A DNA stretch of 38,411 bases from JBFHRB01 sp041591915 (GTDB taxonomy: Bacteria; Actinomycetota; Nitriliruptoria; Nitriliruptorales; Nitriliruptoraceae): positions 1 to 38,411 of the forward strand of contig JBFHRB010000004.1 in the NCBI GenBank assembly GCA_041591915.1, in the 5' to 3' direction. The number at the start of each line of letters is the position of its first letter. Positions within the stretch are counted from its first letter, which is position 1. The position numbers and the translations under genes are program-made. The notes under the pieces were generated by a model. That model searched no databases. It was not told the DNA's origin and worked only from the letters and a program-made list of their open reading frames with translations. Of this stretch, positions 24,579 through 31,976 are shown piece after piece.

Positions 24579-25098
24579 TGCGGAGCCTGACTCTGGCGGA
24601 CGTCGTCCACACGTCGGGACCACGGTTGGTGGTCACGTCGAGGTCGAAGGTCATGTCGATGACGTCGGTCGTGGGGGAGTAGGAGAACGGGTCGGCGTTG
24701 CGCAGGGTCCGGACGAGCACGCGGGCGCCGCTGGCCCCGACGTCGGCGGTGTAGCGGACGACCTCCCAGCGGTCCGGCACGCCGCTCACGGGCACGACGT
24801 CGTAGGTCACGACCTCGTCGAGCGAGCGCAGACCGTCGGCGTTGGCGTCCACCCAGAAGCGGATCTCGTCCGGCTGGTCGAGCTCGACCTGCCTGGCCTG
24901 GCGCAGCTCCTCGCGGATCCGCTCGAACGTCACGCGCGACTCGTCCATGACGGTGCGCAGCTGCTGGGAGTACTGCTGGGTCCGCTGCGAGCTGATGAGG
25001 ACCGACGTCGTCGCGGCACCGATGATGCCGACCATCACCATCACGACGAGTAGCTCGACCAGGGTCAGCCCGTCTTCGGTGCGCAGGCGGCCGGTCAT
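24568..25098 (-). CDS. PilW/GspJ-like prepilin
   Basis: 176 residues. The type III signal is canonical: TEDG then LTLVELLVVMVMVGIIGAA, with processing after G10 and the conserved Glu at +5 (E15). The following helix (SSQRTQQYSQQLRTVMDESRVTFERIREELRQARQ) is typical of PilW/GspJ minor pilins. An EF-hand-like loop DANADGLRSLDE occupies residues 84-95, with Asp/Asn/Asp at positions 1, 3 and 5 and Glu at 12. ATG 25098 overlaps the stop of the upstream pilin gene by 4 bp (ATGA), and its own stop overlaps the PilX-like gene, so the three genes are translated as one unit. Confidence 0.9.
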   Translation of the reverse strand: MTGRLRTEDGLTLVELLVVMVMVGIIGAATTSVLISSQRTQQYSQQLRTVMDESRVTFERIREELRQARQVELDQPDEIRFWVDANADGLRSLDEVVTYDVVPVSGVPDRWEVVRYTADVGASGARVLVRTLRNADPFSYSPTTDVIDMTFDLDVTTNRGPDVWTTSARVRLRNAP

Positions 25099-26741
25099 GA
25101 CTGGAACCCCAGGACGACCGATGCGGGCTGCGACGCGGTGTCGAACGCGAGGTGGCAGTCGTCGTCCGAGACGTAGGGCGTGCCGCCGAACGTCCCGTCG
25201 ACGCAGGCGAACGAGACGCGGATCCACTCGTTCTTCGCGACCGACCGCGCGGCCACGGGCGTGCCGGAGAAGTTGATCCCCGCGACGTCGACGACCTCCC
25301 AGCCGGCGCTGTCGTGCGTGTAGGTCGCGTACCCCGTGTACAGCGTGGCGGTGAGGTTGCGGGCCGTGTCGAGCTTCTCGATCCGGATCTCGTAGCTCAG
25401 CTGCCTGGCGGCCGGCGAACCCACGGCGAGCGCGTCCTTCCACGACGACCACAGTCGCGGCGTCGCGGTGCCGTTGAGGACGAGCGGCGCGTTCGACTTG
25501 TTCTGGAAGTCGAACCGTGCGACGTGCGCCGGCGTGTTCCTCGCGAGTCGCAGCCCCGGCAGGTTGTCGGCGTCGGTGTCCGGGCTGGTGCCGTCGTAGT
25601 CGACGAGCGTGACGGCGGTCGGCACCGCGGTGCCCATCAGGTGCAGGCGCGTGTTGATCGAGCTCGCCTTGTTGACGAAGTCGAGGTAGTAGCGGGTCGT
25701 CGTCCCACCCCCGGGGCCGGGTGCGCCGATCGTGATGGTGTGCGTGAAGGTCTCCTGCACGCTCGGGTCGAACGCCGAGCGCACGAGGACGTCGAAGGTG
25801 TTGGTCCCGGTGGCCCCGGACGGGACGTCGTAGCAGAGCTGCAGGGGCAGCGCGGCGTTGCGGTCGAGGAAGACCTGGCTGTCGGGACGCGCATCGCCGT
25901 TCTGGTCGACCGCCGGCAGCGGGAGCGTGCTCGGTGGCGGTAGCGGGTTCGGCGAGACCCCGATGAACGGGTGCACCACCCAGGCGCCGACGTTGATGGT
26001 GGTGCTCGCGTCGGTGCCGGTCATCGGTACGCCGTTGAGCACGGCCGCGGCGATGGTGACGTCGTGGCGGTCGCGCTCGCCGAGGTTCACGATCGACTGG
26101 GTGAGGCAGACGCTCGTCGCGGTCGCCGCGGTCAGCGGAGCCGGCACGCCGGTGATGTCGAAGTCGGGGGCTGCGAGTCCGCGCTCGGAACGCGCGATGA
26201 TGGTCGACTCGCGGACCTGTCCCGGTCCCCGACGGGCGTCGAACCAGGTCACGACCGTGGTCACGCGCTTCTGGGTCTGGCCCGCGTCGGCCCAGGTCAC
26301 GTAGGTGCGAACGGTGTAGCGACCCGTGGACCGCAGGTAGGGGTCGAGGCCGCCGGCCGTGTCGACGACGAGGTCCTCGAACGTCGTGCCGCCGCCACAG
26401 GTGGACTCGGGCCCGGCGCAGTCGTGCGCGAACCGCTTCGTCCCGGAGGCGACCCGGACGTAGGGGTCGACGAGTGGGTCGACCTGGGCGTCGAGCATGA
26501 CGCTGTCCTCGAACCCCAGCCCGCGCGCGAACTCGAGCTCGGCGGAGGCGAGGTCGGTCGCCTCCTGCCGGTTGCGCCCCTGGCGGAGGCCGGTCAGTGA
26601 GTCGACGGAGACGGCCGCGATCGCGAGGACGGCGATGCTGAGGACGAACACGGCGATGAGGGCCTCGATCAACGTGAGGCCTGCCTCGGGGTCGGATGGC
26701 GCCGCGACCCCGTCCGGTCGCACCCTGCGCGTCATGGTCAT
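25095..26741 (-). CDS. PilV-like prepilin with large C-terminal domain
   Basis: 548 residues from ATG 26741 (ATG 26735 also fits the GGGGG ribosome binding site). The signal is EAG then LTLIEALIAVFVLSIAVLAIAAVS: processing after G21 and Glu at +5 (E26), as in PilV/GspI. Minor pilins of this class are usually 150-200 residues; here about 350 extra residues follow. They contain beta-rich segments, a proline-rich stretch (SPNPLPPPSTLPLP, 263-276), and a calcium-type loop at 279-287 (DQNGDARPD). The extra part may be an exposed tip domain. It is the first gene of the three-pilin operon. No pilus ATPase, platform protein or prepilin peptidase is in the window. Confidence 0.85.
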   Translation of the reverse strand: MTMTRRVRPDGVAAPSDPEAGLTLIEALIAVFVLSIAVLAIAAVSVDSLTGLRQGRNRQEATDLASAELEFARGLGFEDSVMLDAQVDPLVDPYVRVASGTKRFAHDCAGPESTCGGGTTFEDLVVDTAGGLDPYLRSTGRYTVRTYVTWADAGQTQKRVTTVVTWFDARRGPGQVRESTIIARSERGLAAPDFDITGVPAPLTAATATSVCLTQSIVNLGERDRHDVTIAAAVLNGVPMTGTDASTTINVGAWVVHPFIGVSPNPLPPPSTLPLPAVDQNGDARPDSQVFLDRNAALPLQLCYDVPSGATGTNTFDVLVRSAFDPSVQETFTHTITIGAPGPGGGTTTRYYLDFVNKASSINTRLHLMGTAVPTAVTLVDYDGTSPDTDADNLPGLRLARNTPAHVARFDFQNKSNAPLVLNGTATPRLWSSWKDALAVGSPAARQLSYEIRIEKLDTARNLTATLYTGYATYTHDSAGWEVVDVAGINFSGTPVAARSVAKNEWIRVSFACVDGTFGGTPYVSDDDCHLAFDTASQPASVVLGFQS

Positions 26742-26804
26742 GTCCCCCGAGGTGTCGGGCGCGGCCGGCGCCCCCTTGACCAGCGGCGGCACGAACAGGC
26801 ACAT

Positions 26805-26827
26805 GTGACCATGGTGTCACTGGTCAA
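26805..26827 (-). promoter_or_regulatory. Possible promoter/operator of the pilin operon
   Basis: On the minus strand TTGACC (26827-26822) resembles a -35 box. It is followed directly by the inverted repeat GTGAC-CATGGT-GTCAC (26805-26820), which would lie in the promoter spacer. I find no TANNNT hexamer at the right distance, so the promoter call is weak. The 151-bp gap to the M23 peptidase gene holds nothing else I recognise. Confidence 0.25.
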
Positions 26828-26892
26828 CGGATCGGTCGCGTCGAGTGGCCGCATCACGCGACTCTAGGCCGCGGGTGCCGAGCGGCTCGCGA

Positions 26893-27900
26893 TCAGAAGC
26901 AGGCGGGTGCCAGCCACGGGTACGGGTTCACCTGGCCGCCGCCCGGGCTCACCTCGAAGTGGATGTGCGGCGCGGTCCCGCGGGCGTTGCCGGAGTTGCC
27001 GTTGTACGCGATCAGCTCGCCGGCCTCGACCCGCTTGCCCGGGCGGATGCCGTCGGCGTAGCCGCTGAGGTGGGCGTAGTAGTAGCGGACCCCGTCGTCG
27101 CCGCGGAGGTACAGGACGATGCCGCCGAGGCGGTTGGTCTTCAGCGTGGAGATCGTGCCGTTGGTGAAGGCGTAGACCTGGGCGCCGTACTTGCCCATCA
27201 CGTCGGTGCCCTTGTGCCGCCGGCCGCCGCTGCGCGCGAATCCCCAGGAGTCGATGAAGTGGTAGGGCGGCGCCATGATGCAGGCGTAGGTGCCGTTCTG
27301 GACGCCGTTGCTGATGATCCGCTGCCGCTCCTCACGGCTGCGCAGCTCGGCCTCCTTGTCCAGCACGCGGTCGAGCTGGCCCCCGAGCAGCTCGGCCTGC
27401 GCGGCGAGGTCGGCCTCGAGGCCGGCGAGCTCCTCGGAGCGCTCGACCATGAGGGTGCGCACCTGCTCGAGCTGCTCGCTGAGCGCCTGTGCGCCCTCGA
27501 TGGTGCCGAGCTCGCGCTTGTTCACGGCCTCGAGCAGTCGTGCGCGGTCCATCGCGATGCCCGGCGAACCGGAGCTCAGGATGAACGACGCCTGCTCGGC
27601 CGGTCCGCGACGCATGTAGGTCGCGCGGGCACGGAGCTCGAGCTGCTGGCGCACCACGGCCATGGTTGCCACGAGCTCCGCCTCGCGGTCCCCGAGTGCC
27701 GCGAGGTCGTCCTCGGCGGAGGCGATGCGCGAGCGCAGGTCCTCGAGCGTGGCGACCGTGTCGTCGAGCTCGACCTCGAGTGCCTCACGCTCGCGTACGA
27801 CATCGTCGAGGTCCTGCGCGATGACGCCTGCGGGGAGCAGCGTGACGAGCGCGGTCGCCAGTGCGAGCGCGCGCGTGAGCGTGGCGGGGAGACGAGGCAT
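26893..27900 (-). CDS. Secreted M23 (LytM) peptidase with coiled coil
   Basis: 335 residues. A signal peptide (about 1-28, ending near VIA) is followed by a long coiled coil (30-205, heptad-rich in Glu, Leu and Arg) as in EnvC-type proteins. The M23 domain comes last, with zinc ligands H229 and D233 (RRHKGTD) and H314 in PHIHFEV, plus catalytic H277 and H312. All the usual ligands are present, so it should be an active peptidoglycan endopeptidase rather than an inactive activator. Its position just upstream of the pilin operon suggests a role in opening the cell wall for pilus passage, though cell division is equally possible. The ATG at 27900 has only a weak ribosome binding site. Confidence 0.9.
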   Translation of the reverse strand: MPRLPATLTRALALATALVTLLPAGVIAQDLDDVVREREALEVELDDTVATLEDLRSRIASAEDDLAALGDREAELVATMAVVRQQLELRARATYMRRGPAEQASFILSSGSPGIAMDRARLLEAVNKRELGTIEGAQALSEQLEQVRTLMVERSEELAGLEADLAAQAELLGGQLDRVLDKEAELRSREERQRIISNGVQNGTYACIMAPPYHFIDSWGFARSGGRRHKGTDVMGKYGAQVYAFTNGTISTLKTNRLGGIVLYLRGDDGVRYYYAHLSGYADGIRPGKRVEAGELIAYNGNSGNARGTAPHIHFEVSPGGGQVNPYPWLAPACF

Positions 27901-27951
27901 GGGGGGAAGTGACCTCGGGGACGGGCCCGGGTGCGCGGGATGTAGTCACGA

Positions 27952-27979
27952 ACGGTACAGCGCTTGCAGGAGTTAGCAA
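27952..27979 (-). promoter_or_regulatory. Promoter of the M23 peptidase gene
   Basis: On the minus strand TTGCTA (27979-27974) and TACCGT (27957-27952) are 16 bp apart. The leader to ATG 27900 would be about 45 nt. The long inverted repeat at 27958-27985 overlies the -35 box and the spacer. Confidence 0.45.
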
Positions 27980-27985
27980 GCGCTG
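27958..27985. promoter_or_regulatory. Perfect 10-bp inverted repeat (operator or terminator)
   Basis: CAGCGCTTGC-AGGAGTTA-GCAAGCGCTG: 10-bp arms and an 8-nt spacer. It lies between the DUF547 gene (stop at 28042) and the M23 gene (start at 27900), both on the minus strand. It could terminate the upstream operon. Its exact placement against the -10 of the M23 promoter makes a repressor or activator site the other good explanation. Confidence 0.55.
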
Positions 27986-28041
27986 GTGTGCAGCACGCGC
28001 TCAGTGCCGCTGCGGCTCCGGCGGCCGACGGTGGGGGCCGT

Positions 28042-28818
28042 TCACCGCACTGCGCACGCCAGTGACCAGTCGTAGGTGGCGAACTCGACCACGGGCGCGT
28101 CGAGGGCCGCCACCTCGGCCTGGGTGGCCGGGTCGAGCCAGGGTTCGAGCGCCTGCAACACCTGCTCGCCGCGGACGGGGAGCAGGGTGGGCATGCGGCG
28201 CGGGTGGGTGAAGTCCCGCCCGTACCACTTGAGGATCCGCGACAGCACGATCGTCTGGCCGGCGACGTCGATGCCGCCGTGTGCCAGGAAGTGGCGCATC
28301 TGGTCGTCGAGCTGGCCGTCGAGTGCGTCGCCGTCGAACGGCTCGCCCAACAGCGTCGGGCAGGACGCGCTCGCGCACACCAGGGCGGCGTGGATCCGGG
28401 GGTCGCCGAAGCGCCGCACCTTGCCGTGCTCGATGCCGTCGAGCGAGAGCGACTCACCCGCGATCTCGAAGCGGGGGCTGCTGAAGGCCCCGGGCAGGCT
28501 CCAGGCGCTGGCAAGTCCCGCTCGTCGGGCTTCGACCGCGACCGCGACCGCACCGGCGTTGTAGAGGTTGAGCCAGTACGCCAGTGCCTCTGTGCGCGCC
28601 AGGGCGTCGGGGTCGGCCGTGCCGAGCGCGTGCAGGTAGTCGCCCAGCTCGACCTCGCGCTCGACGACGGCGTCGAGCCCGCCGTCGCGCAGCGCGTCCA
28701 GCAGGGGCTGGAAGGCGGCGTGGTCGAGGCGCCCCGAGCCGAACGGGCCGGGCGGGCGCAGGAGTCGACTCCTGGTCATCGAGGCGAAGGCGGCGGTGAG
28801 GTCGGGCCCGTCCGTCAT
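28042..28818 (-). CDS. DUF547 domain protein
   Basis: 258 residues matching the DUF547 family: ALAYWLNLYNAGAVAVAVEA near 77-96, GIEHGKVRRFGDPRIHAALVCASASCPTL near 127-155, and a C-terminal LKWYGRDF element. The conserved asparagine, histidine and the ASASCP cysteine are retained. The family resembles thiol-dependent transglutaminase or peptidase-like folds, but no activity is established. The start overlaps the histidine kinase stop as ATGA, so it is translationally coupled to the kinase. It is the last gene of a four-gene operon, which suggests it acts downstream of, or alongside, the signalling proteins. Confidence 0.85.
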   Translation of the reverse strand: MTDGPDLTAAFASMTRSRLLRPPGPFGSGRLDHAAFQPLLDALRDGGLDAVVEREVELGDYLHALGTADPDALARTEALAYWLNLYNAGAVAVAVEARRAGLASAWSLPGAFSSPRFEIAGESLSLDGIEHGKVRRFGDPRIHAALVCASASCPTLLGEPFDGDALDGQLDDQMRHFLAHGGIDVAGQTIVLSRILKWYGRDFTHPRRMPTLLPVRGEQVLQALEPWLDPATQAEVAALDAPVVEFATYDWSLACAVR

Positions 28819-30461
28819 GCTGGCAACGCCAGCACCAGGGCCGCCCCACCGGTCTCGGCGTGCTCGGCGTGCCGGGTGCCGCCGAGCGACTCGGCCAGGG
28901 TGCGGGATGTGGCGAGGCCGATGCCCGTTCCGGGGACGTCCTCGGCGCTGGACGACCGCGCGAAGAGATCGAAGACGTGCTCGAGCTCGTTCATGCCGAT
29001 GCCTCGCCCGTTGTCGGCGATCCGCACGACCCAGCTGTGGTCCGCGCGTTCGCTGGTGATCGTGACGAGCGGCGCGCGGTCGGGGGCGCGGAACTTCAGC
29101 GCGTTGCCGATGAGGTTGCGCAGGATCGCGCGCAGCGCTTCCCGGTCGGAGGTCAGGGTCGGGAGGCCGCCGACGTCGATCGTCGCCGCCGCCTCCTCGA
29201 TGGCGGGGCCGAACTCGTCGATGACGTCCGCGACGACCGCCGCCAGGTCGACCTGTTCGTGGCGGATCGCACGGCCGTCCAGCCTGGCCATCTCGAGCAG
29301 GCCCTCGACCATCGCCTGCATCCGTCGCGCCCCGTTGCGGCTGCGTTGCACGTACTCGACCGCGGTCTCGGGGATCGCGTCGCCGAACTGCATCTCGAGC
29401 AGGTCGAGGAAGCCGGTGACCGTCGCGAGCGGCGTCTTGAGGTCGTGCGACACCGCGTAGCCGAAGCGTTCGAGGGCCTCGTTGGACCGGTGCAGTTCGC
29501 GCAGCAGCTCGGTGCGCGCGACGGCAGCACCGAGCGCGGCGGCGACCGTGGACACGAACAGTCCCTCGTCCTCCGTGATGTCGCCCATGGCGTCGTCACG
29601 GACGACGACGAGCATCCCCACGAGTGCCGACCCGCTGAAGGCCGGGCGTCGGATCGCGCGCAGGCCGGTCTCCGCCTCGAACAGGACGGCCGGCGTCGCG
29701 TCGCGCGTGAGCCGGCCGACCGGCAGCGCCTCGACGTCGGTCCTGGACCCGGCGTGGATCCGCTGCCCCGGAGCGGCGTCCTGGACGAACAGCGCGCCGA
29801 TGCCCTCGATCGCCTGCGCGGTGACGTCGAGCAGGCCCGGCAGCCCGAGCAGGTCGGCTTCCAGCCGGTTCGCCGCGGCGGTGATGTCGGCCACCGCCTG
29901 GGTCCGGCGAAGGGTCCGACGCGTCTCCGCGTGGGCCTGGGCCAGGAGGATGACGTTGGCGGCCCGGTTCGCGACCGCCTGCAGGAACGCGATGTCCGTC
30001 TCGCGGTACAGGCGTTCGACCCGGTCGAGCGCGTAGAGCACGCCGATCGACTCCCCGCCCGAGATCAGCGGGACCCCGGCGTACGCCGCCAGGCCGGAGT
30101 CGCGCAGCATCTGGTTGGCGCCGAACGGATCGTCATCGAGCCGTGCGACCACGAGCGGCTGCTGTCGGTCGACGATCCAGCGGCTCGCGCCGTGGCTCCT
30201 GCGCACCCGGCGGGAGGCCTCGTTGTCGCTCTGTTCGGGCACGGTGGAGACGCTCTGCGTGAACGTCTCGCGGTAGTTGTCGTAGAGGACGATGCTGGCC
30301 CCTCCCGTCGTCGGCAGGAGCTGGTCGACGGTCTCGACGACGCGGTGCAGCATGTCCGTCGGGTCCTCGTCGGGGGCCCCGGCGAAACCGAGGGCGGCGA
30401 GCGCCGCGGTGCGGGCGTCCGCATCGACCTCGGAGGTCCAGAGGTTGCCGTCGTCAGCCAT
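28815..30461 (-). CDS. GAF-domain sensor histidine kinase
   Basis: 548 residues, no membrane segments. GAF1 (about 40-175) is followed by a shorter GAF-like region (190-315) and a HisKA helix with the phosphorylated H339 (VSHDLKTPL). The ATPase domain has N-box NLIGNALKF (about 449-457), DNGRGIG (483-489) and GTGIGLA (511-517). It should be a soluble kinase that senses a small molecule or redox state. GAF1 is closely related to that of the adjacent GGDEF protein (both have SIVLYD, RWIVD, FGAN.ML, IGVLYA-like stretches). The phosphoacceptor partner is not in the window. ATG 30461 overlaps the GGDEF gene by 8 bp. Confidence 0.92.
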   Translation of the reverse strand: MADDGNLWTSEVDADARTAALAALGFAGAPDEDPTDMLHRVVETVDQLLPTTGGASIVLYDNYRETFTQSVSTVPEQSDNEASRRVRRSHGASRWIVDRQQPLVVARLDDDPFGANQMLRDSGLAAYAGVPLISGGESIGVLYALDRVERLYRETDIAFLQAVANRAANVILLAQAHAETRRTLRRTQAVADITAAANRLEADLLGLPGLLDVTAQAIEGIGALFVQDAAPGQRIHAGSRTDVEALPVGRLTRDATPAVLFEAETGLRAIRRPAFSGSALVGMLVVVRDDAMGDITEDEGLFVSTVAAALGAAVARTELLRELHRSNEALERFGYAVSHDLKTPLATVTGFLDLLEMQFGDAIPETAVEYVQRSRNGARRMQAMVEGLLEMARLDGRAIRHEQVDLAAVVADVIDEFGPAIEEAAATIDVGGLPTLTSDREALRAILRNLIGNALKFRAPDRAPLVTITSERADHSWVVRIADNGRGIGMNELEHVFDLFARSSSAEDVPGTGIGLATSRTLAESLGGTRHAEHAETGGAALVLALPA

Positions 30462-31974
30462 CCGAGCCCACGGCCTCCGCGGTCACGACGCGGTTGCGGC
30501 CCGACTCCTTGGCCTCGTACAGGGCCTGGTCGGAGCGCTCGATCACGTCGTCGAGGTCGTGCTCGAGCCCGAGCGCGACGCCGACGCTGACCGTGACGGA
30601 CAGCGGCCCGGCGTCCGTCTGGATCGGGACGACGTCGAACAGCGTCCGGATCCGTTCGGCCGCCTCGGTCGCCGACGACGGGGTCGCGTCCGGCAGCAGG
30701 ATGATGAACTCCTCGCCGCCGTAGCGGGCGAGCAGGTCGGCCTCACGCAGTGCGGCGCTCATCCTCGCAGCCACCACCTGCAGCACCTCGTCGCCCACGC
30801 CGTGGCCGTGTTCGTCGTTCACTCGCTTGAAGTGGTCGATGTCCACCATCAGCACGCTGTACGGCGACGATCGACGGCGGGAGCGCGCGACCTCTCGGCC
30901 GGCCTGCTCCATGAAGCGACGCCGGTTGGCGACGCCCGTCAGCGGGTCGGTCCCGGCCCGCCTGACGAGTTCGTGCATCAGGGACACGTTCTCGATGGTC
31001 GTGCCCGCGTGTGCCACGAGCGTCGCGGCGAGCCGTGCCACGGTGTCGTCGATCGGGGCCGGTGTCGGGATCGCGACGACGACGGTCCCGTGGGCCGCCC
31101 CGTGGGAGTGCAGCGGGAGCAGCAGGACGCGATCGGTGTCGAGCGCCTGGCAGATCGCGGTCACGTCCTCCGAGCTGCCGGTCTGGTGGACGCCCGTGCG
31201 CTGCTGCAGGGCCTTGCGGTACATGTCGGCGACGGCGGCCAGGTGGCGCTCGTCGATCGACTCGATCCCCGGACCGACGGCCAGGGGACCCGGGTGCAGG
31301 ATCGGCGACTCGTCGGTCGTGAACAGGACGGTCGCGTCGGACTCGAGGATGCGTGCGAGGCCGCCGAGGGTGCCCTGCACGATGGTCGTCGGGTCGTCGA
31401 GCGTGCCGAGCGCGGCGCTCACCTCGTAGAGCGCCTCGGCGCGCTGCAGCGACCGCTCGGCTGCCTCGTGGGCGCGCTCGCTCTGGATGACGAGCGACGC
31501 GCGGTCGGCGACGATCCGCAGGAACCTCAGCTCCTCCTCGTCGTACTCGTGTGGGTCGCGGTTGATGGCGTACAGGACGCCGAGCGGCCCGTCGACCGAC
31601 AGCAGCGGCGTGCCGACGTAGCTCTGCAGCCCGTGCTCGACCAGCATCGGGTTGGCGCCGAACTCGTCCTCGGCGACGTTGGGCACGATCCGGGGCCGGA
31701 GGTTGTCGACGATCCAGCGCGTGGCGCCCTGTGACCTCACCCGCGCCGCCGTCGTGCCTGCCTCCTGCCCCGGCACGGTGGTGGCGCTGGTGTGGAAGGT
31801 CTCCGAGGCGGCGTCGTAGAGCACGATGCTGGAACCGAACGCCGGGAGGAGGTTGGTCACGACCTCGACGATGCGCTGGAGGCTGCCGTCGAGGCTGGCG
31901 GCGGGGTCGGGTGGGGCCAGTTCGAGGCTGGCGAGCGCCCGGTAGCGGGTGTCGGGGTCTATCCGGCCGGTCAC
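30454..31974 (-). CDS. GAF-GGDEF diguanylate cyclase
   Basis: 506 residues from GTG 31974, which lies 2 nt after the acetoacetyl-CoA synthetase stop. GAF1 (about 35-165) is followed by a second, weaker GAF-like region (180-330), then the GGDEF domain. The active-site loop reads GGEEF (419-423), and the product-inhibition RxxD site is intact (R410, D413 in READLLARY), so this should be an active, feedback-inhibited c-di-GMP synthase. There is no EAL domain and no membrane segment. GAF1 is a near copy of that in the downstream histidine kinase. The frame is open upstream to 32433, but that part is antisense to the synthetase. Confidence 0.92.
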   Translation of the reverse strand: MTGRIDPDTRYRALASLELAPPDPAASLDGSLQRIVEVVTNLLPAFGSSIVLYDAASETFHTSATTVPGQEAGTTAARVRSQGATRWIVDNLRPRIVPNVAEDEFGANPMLVEHGLQSYVGTPLLSVDGPLGVLYAINRDPHEYDEEELRFLRIVADRASLVIQSERAHEAAERSLQRAEALYEVSAALGTLDDPTTIVQGTLGGLARILESDATVLFTTDESPILHPGPLAVGPGIESIDERHLAAVADMYRKALQQRTGVHQTGSSEDVTAICQALDTDRVLLLPLHSHGAAHGTVVVAIPTPAPIDDTVARLAATLVAHAGTTIENVSLMHELVRRAGTDPLTGVANRRRFMEQAGREVARSRRRSSPYSVLMVDIDHFKRVNDEHGHGVGDEVLQVVAARMSAALREADLLARYGGEEFIILLPDATPSSATEAAERIRTLFDVVPIQTDAGPLSVTVSVGVALGLEHDLDDVIERSDQALYEAKESGRNRVVTAEAVGSDG

Positions 31975-31976
31975 GC

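Noticed and set aside
26805..26820. Crp-type site GTGAC-N6-GTCAC upstream of the pilin operon
   Set aside because: Half-site order and spacing do not fit TGTGA-N6-TCACA. Kept only as an unassigned inverted repeat.
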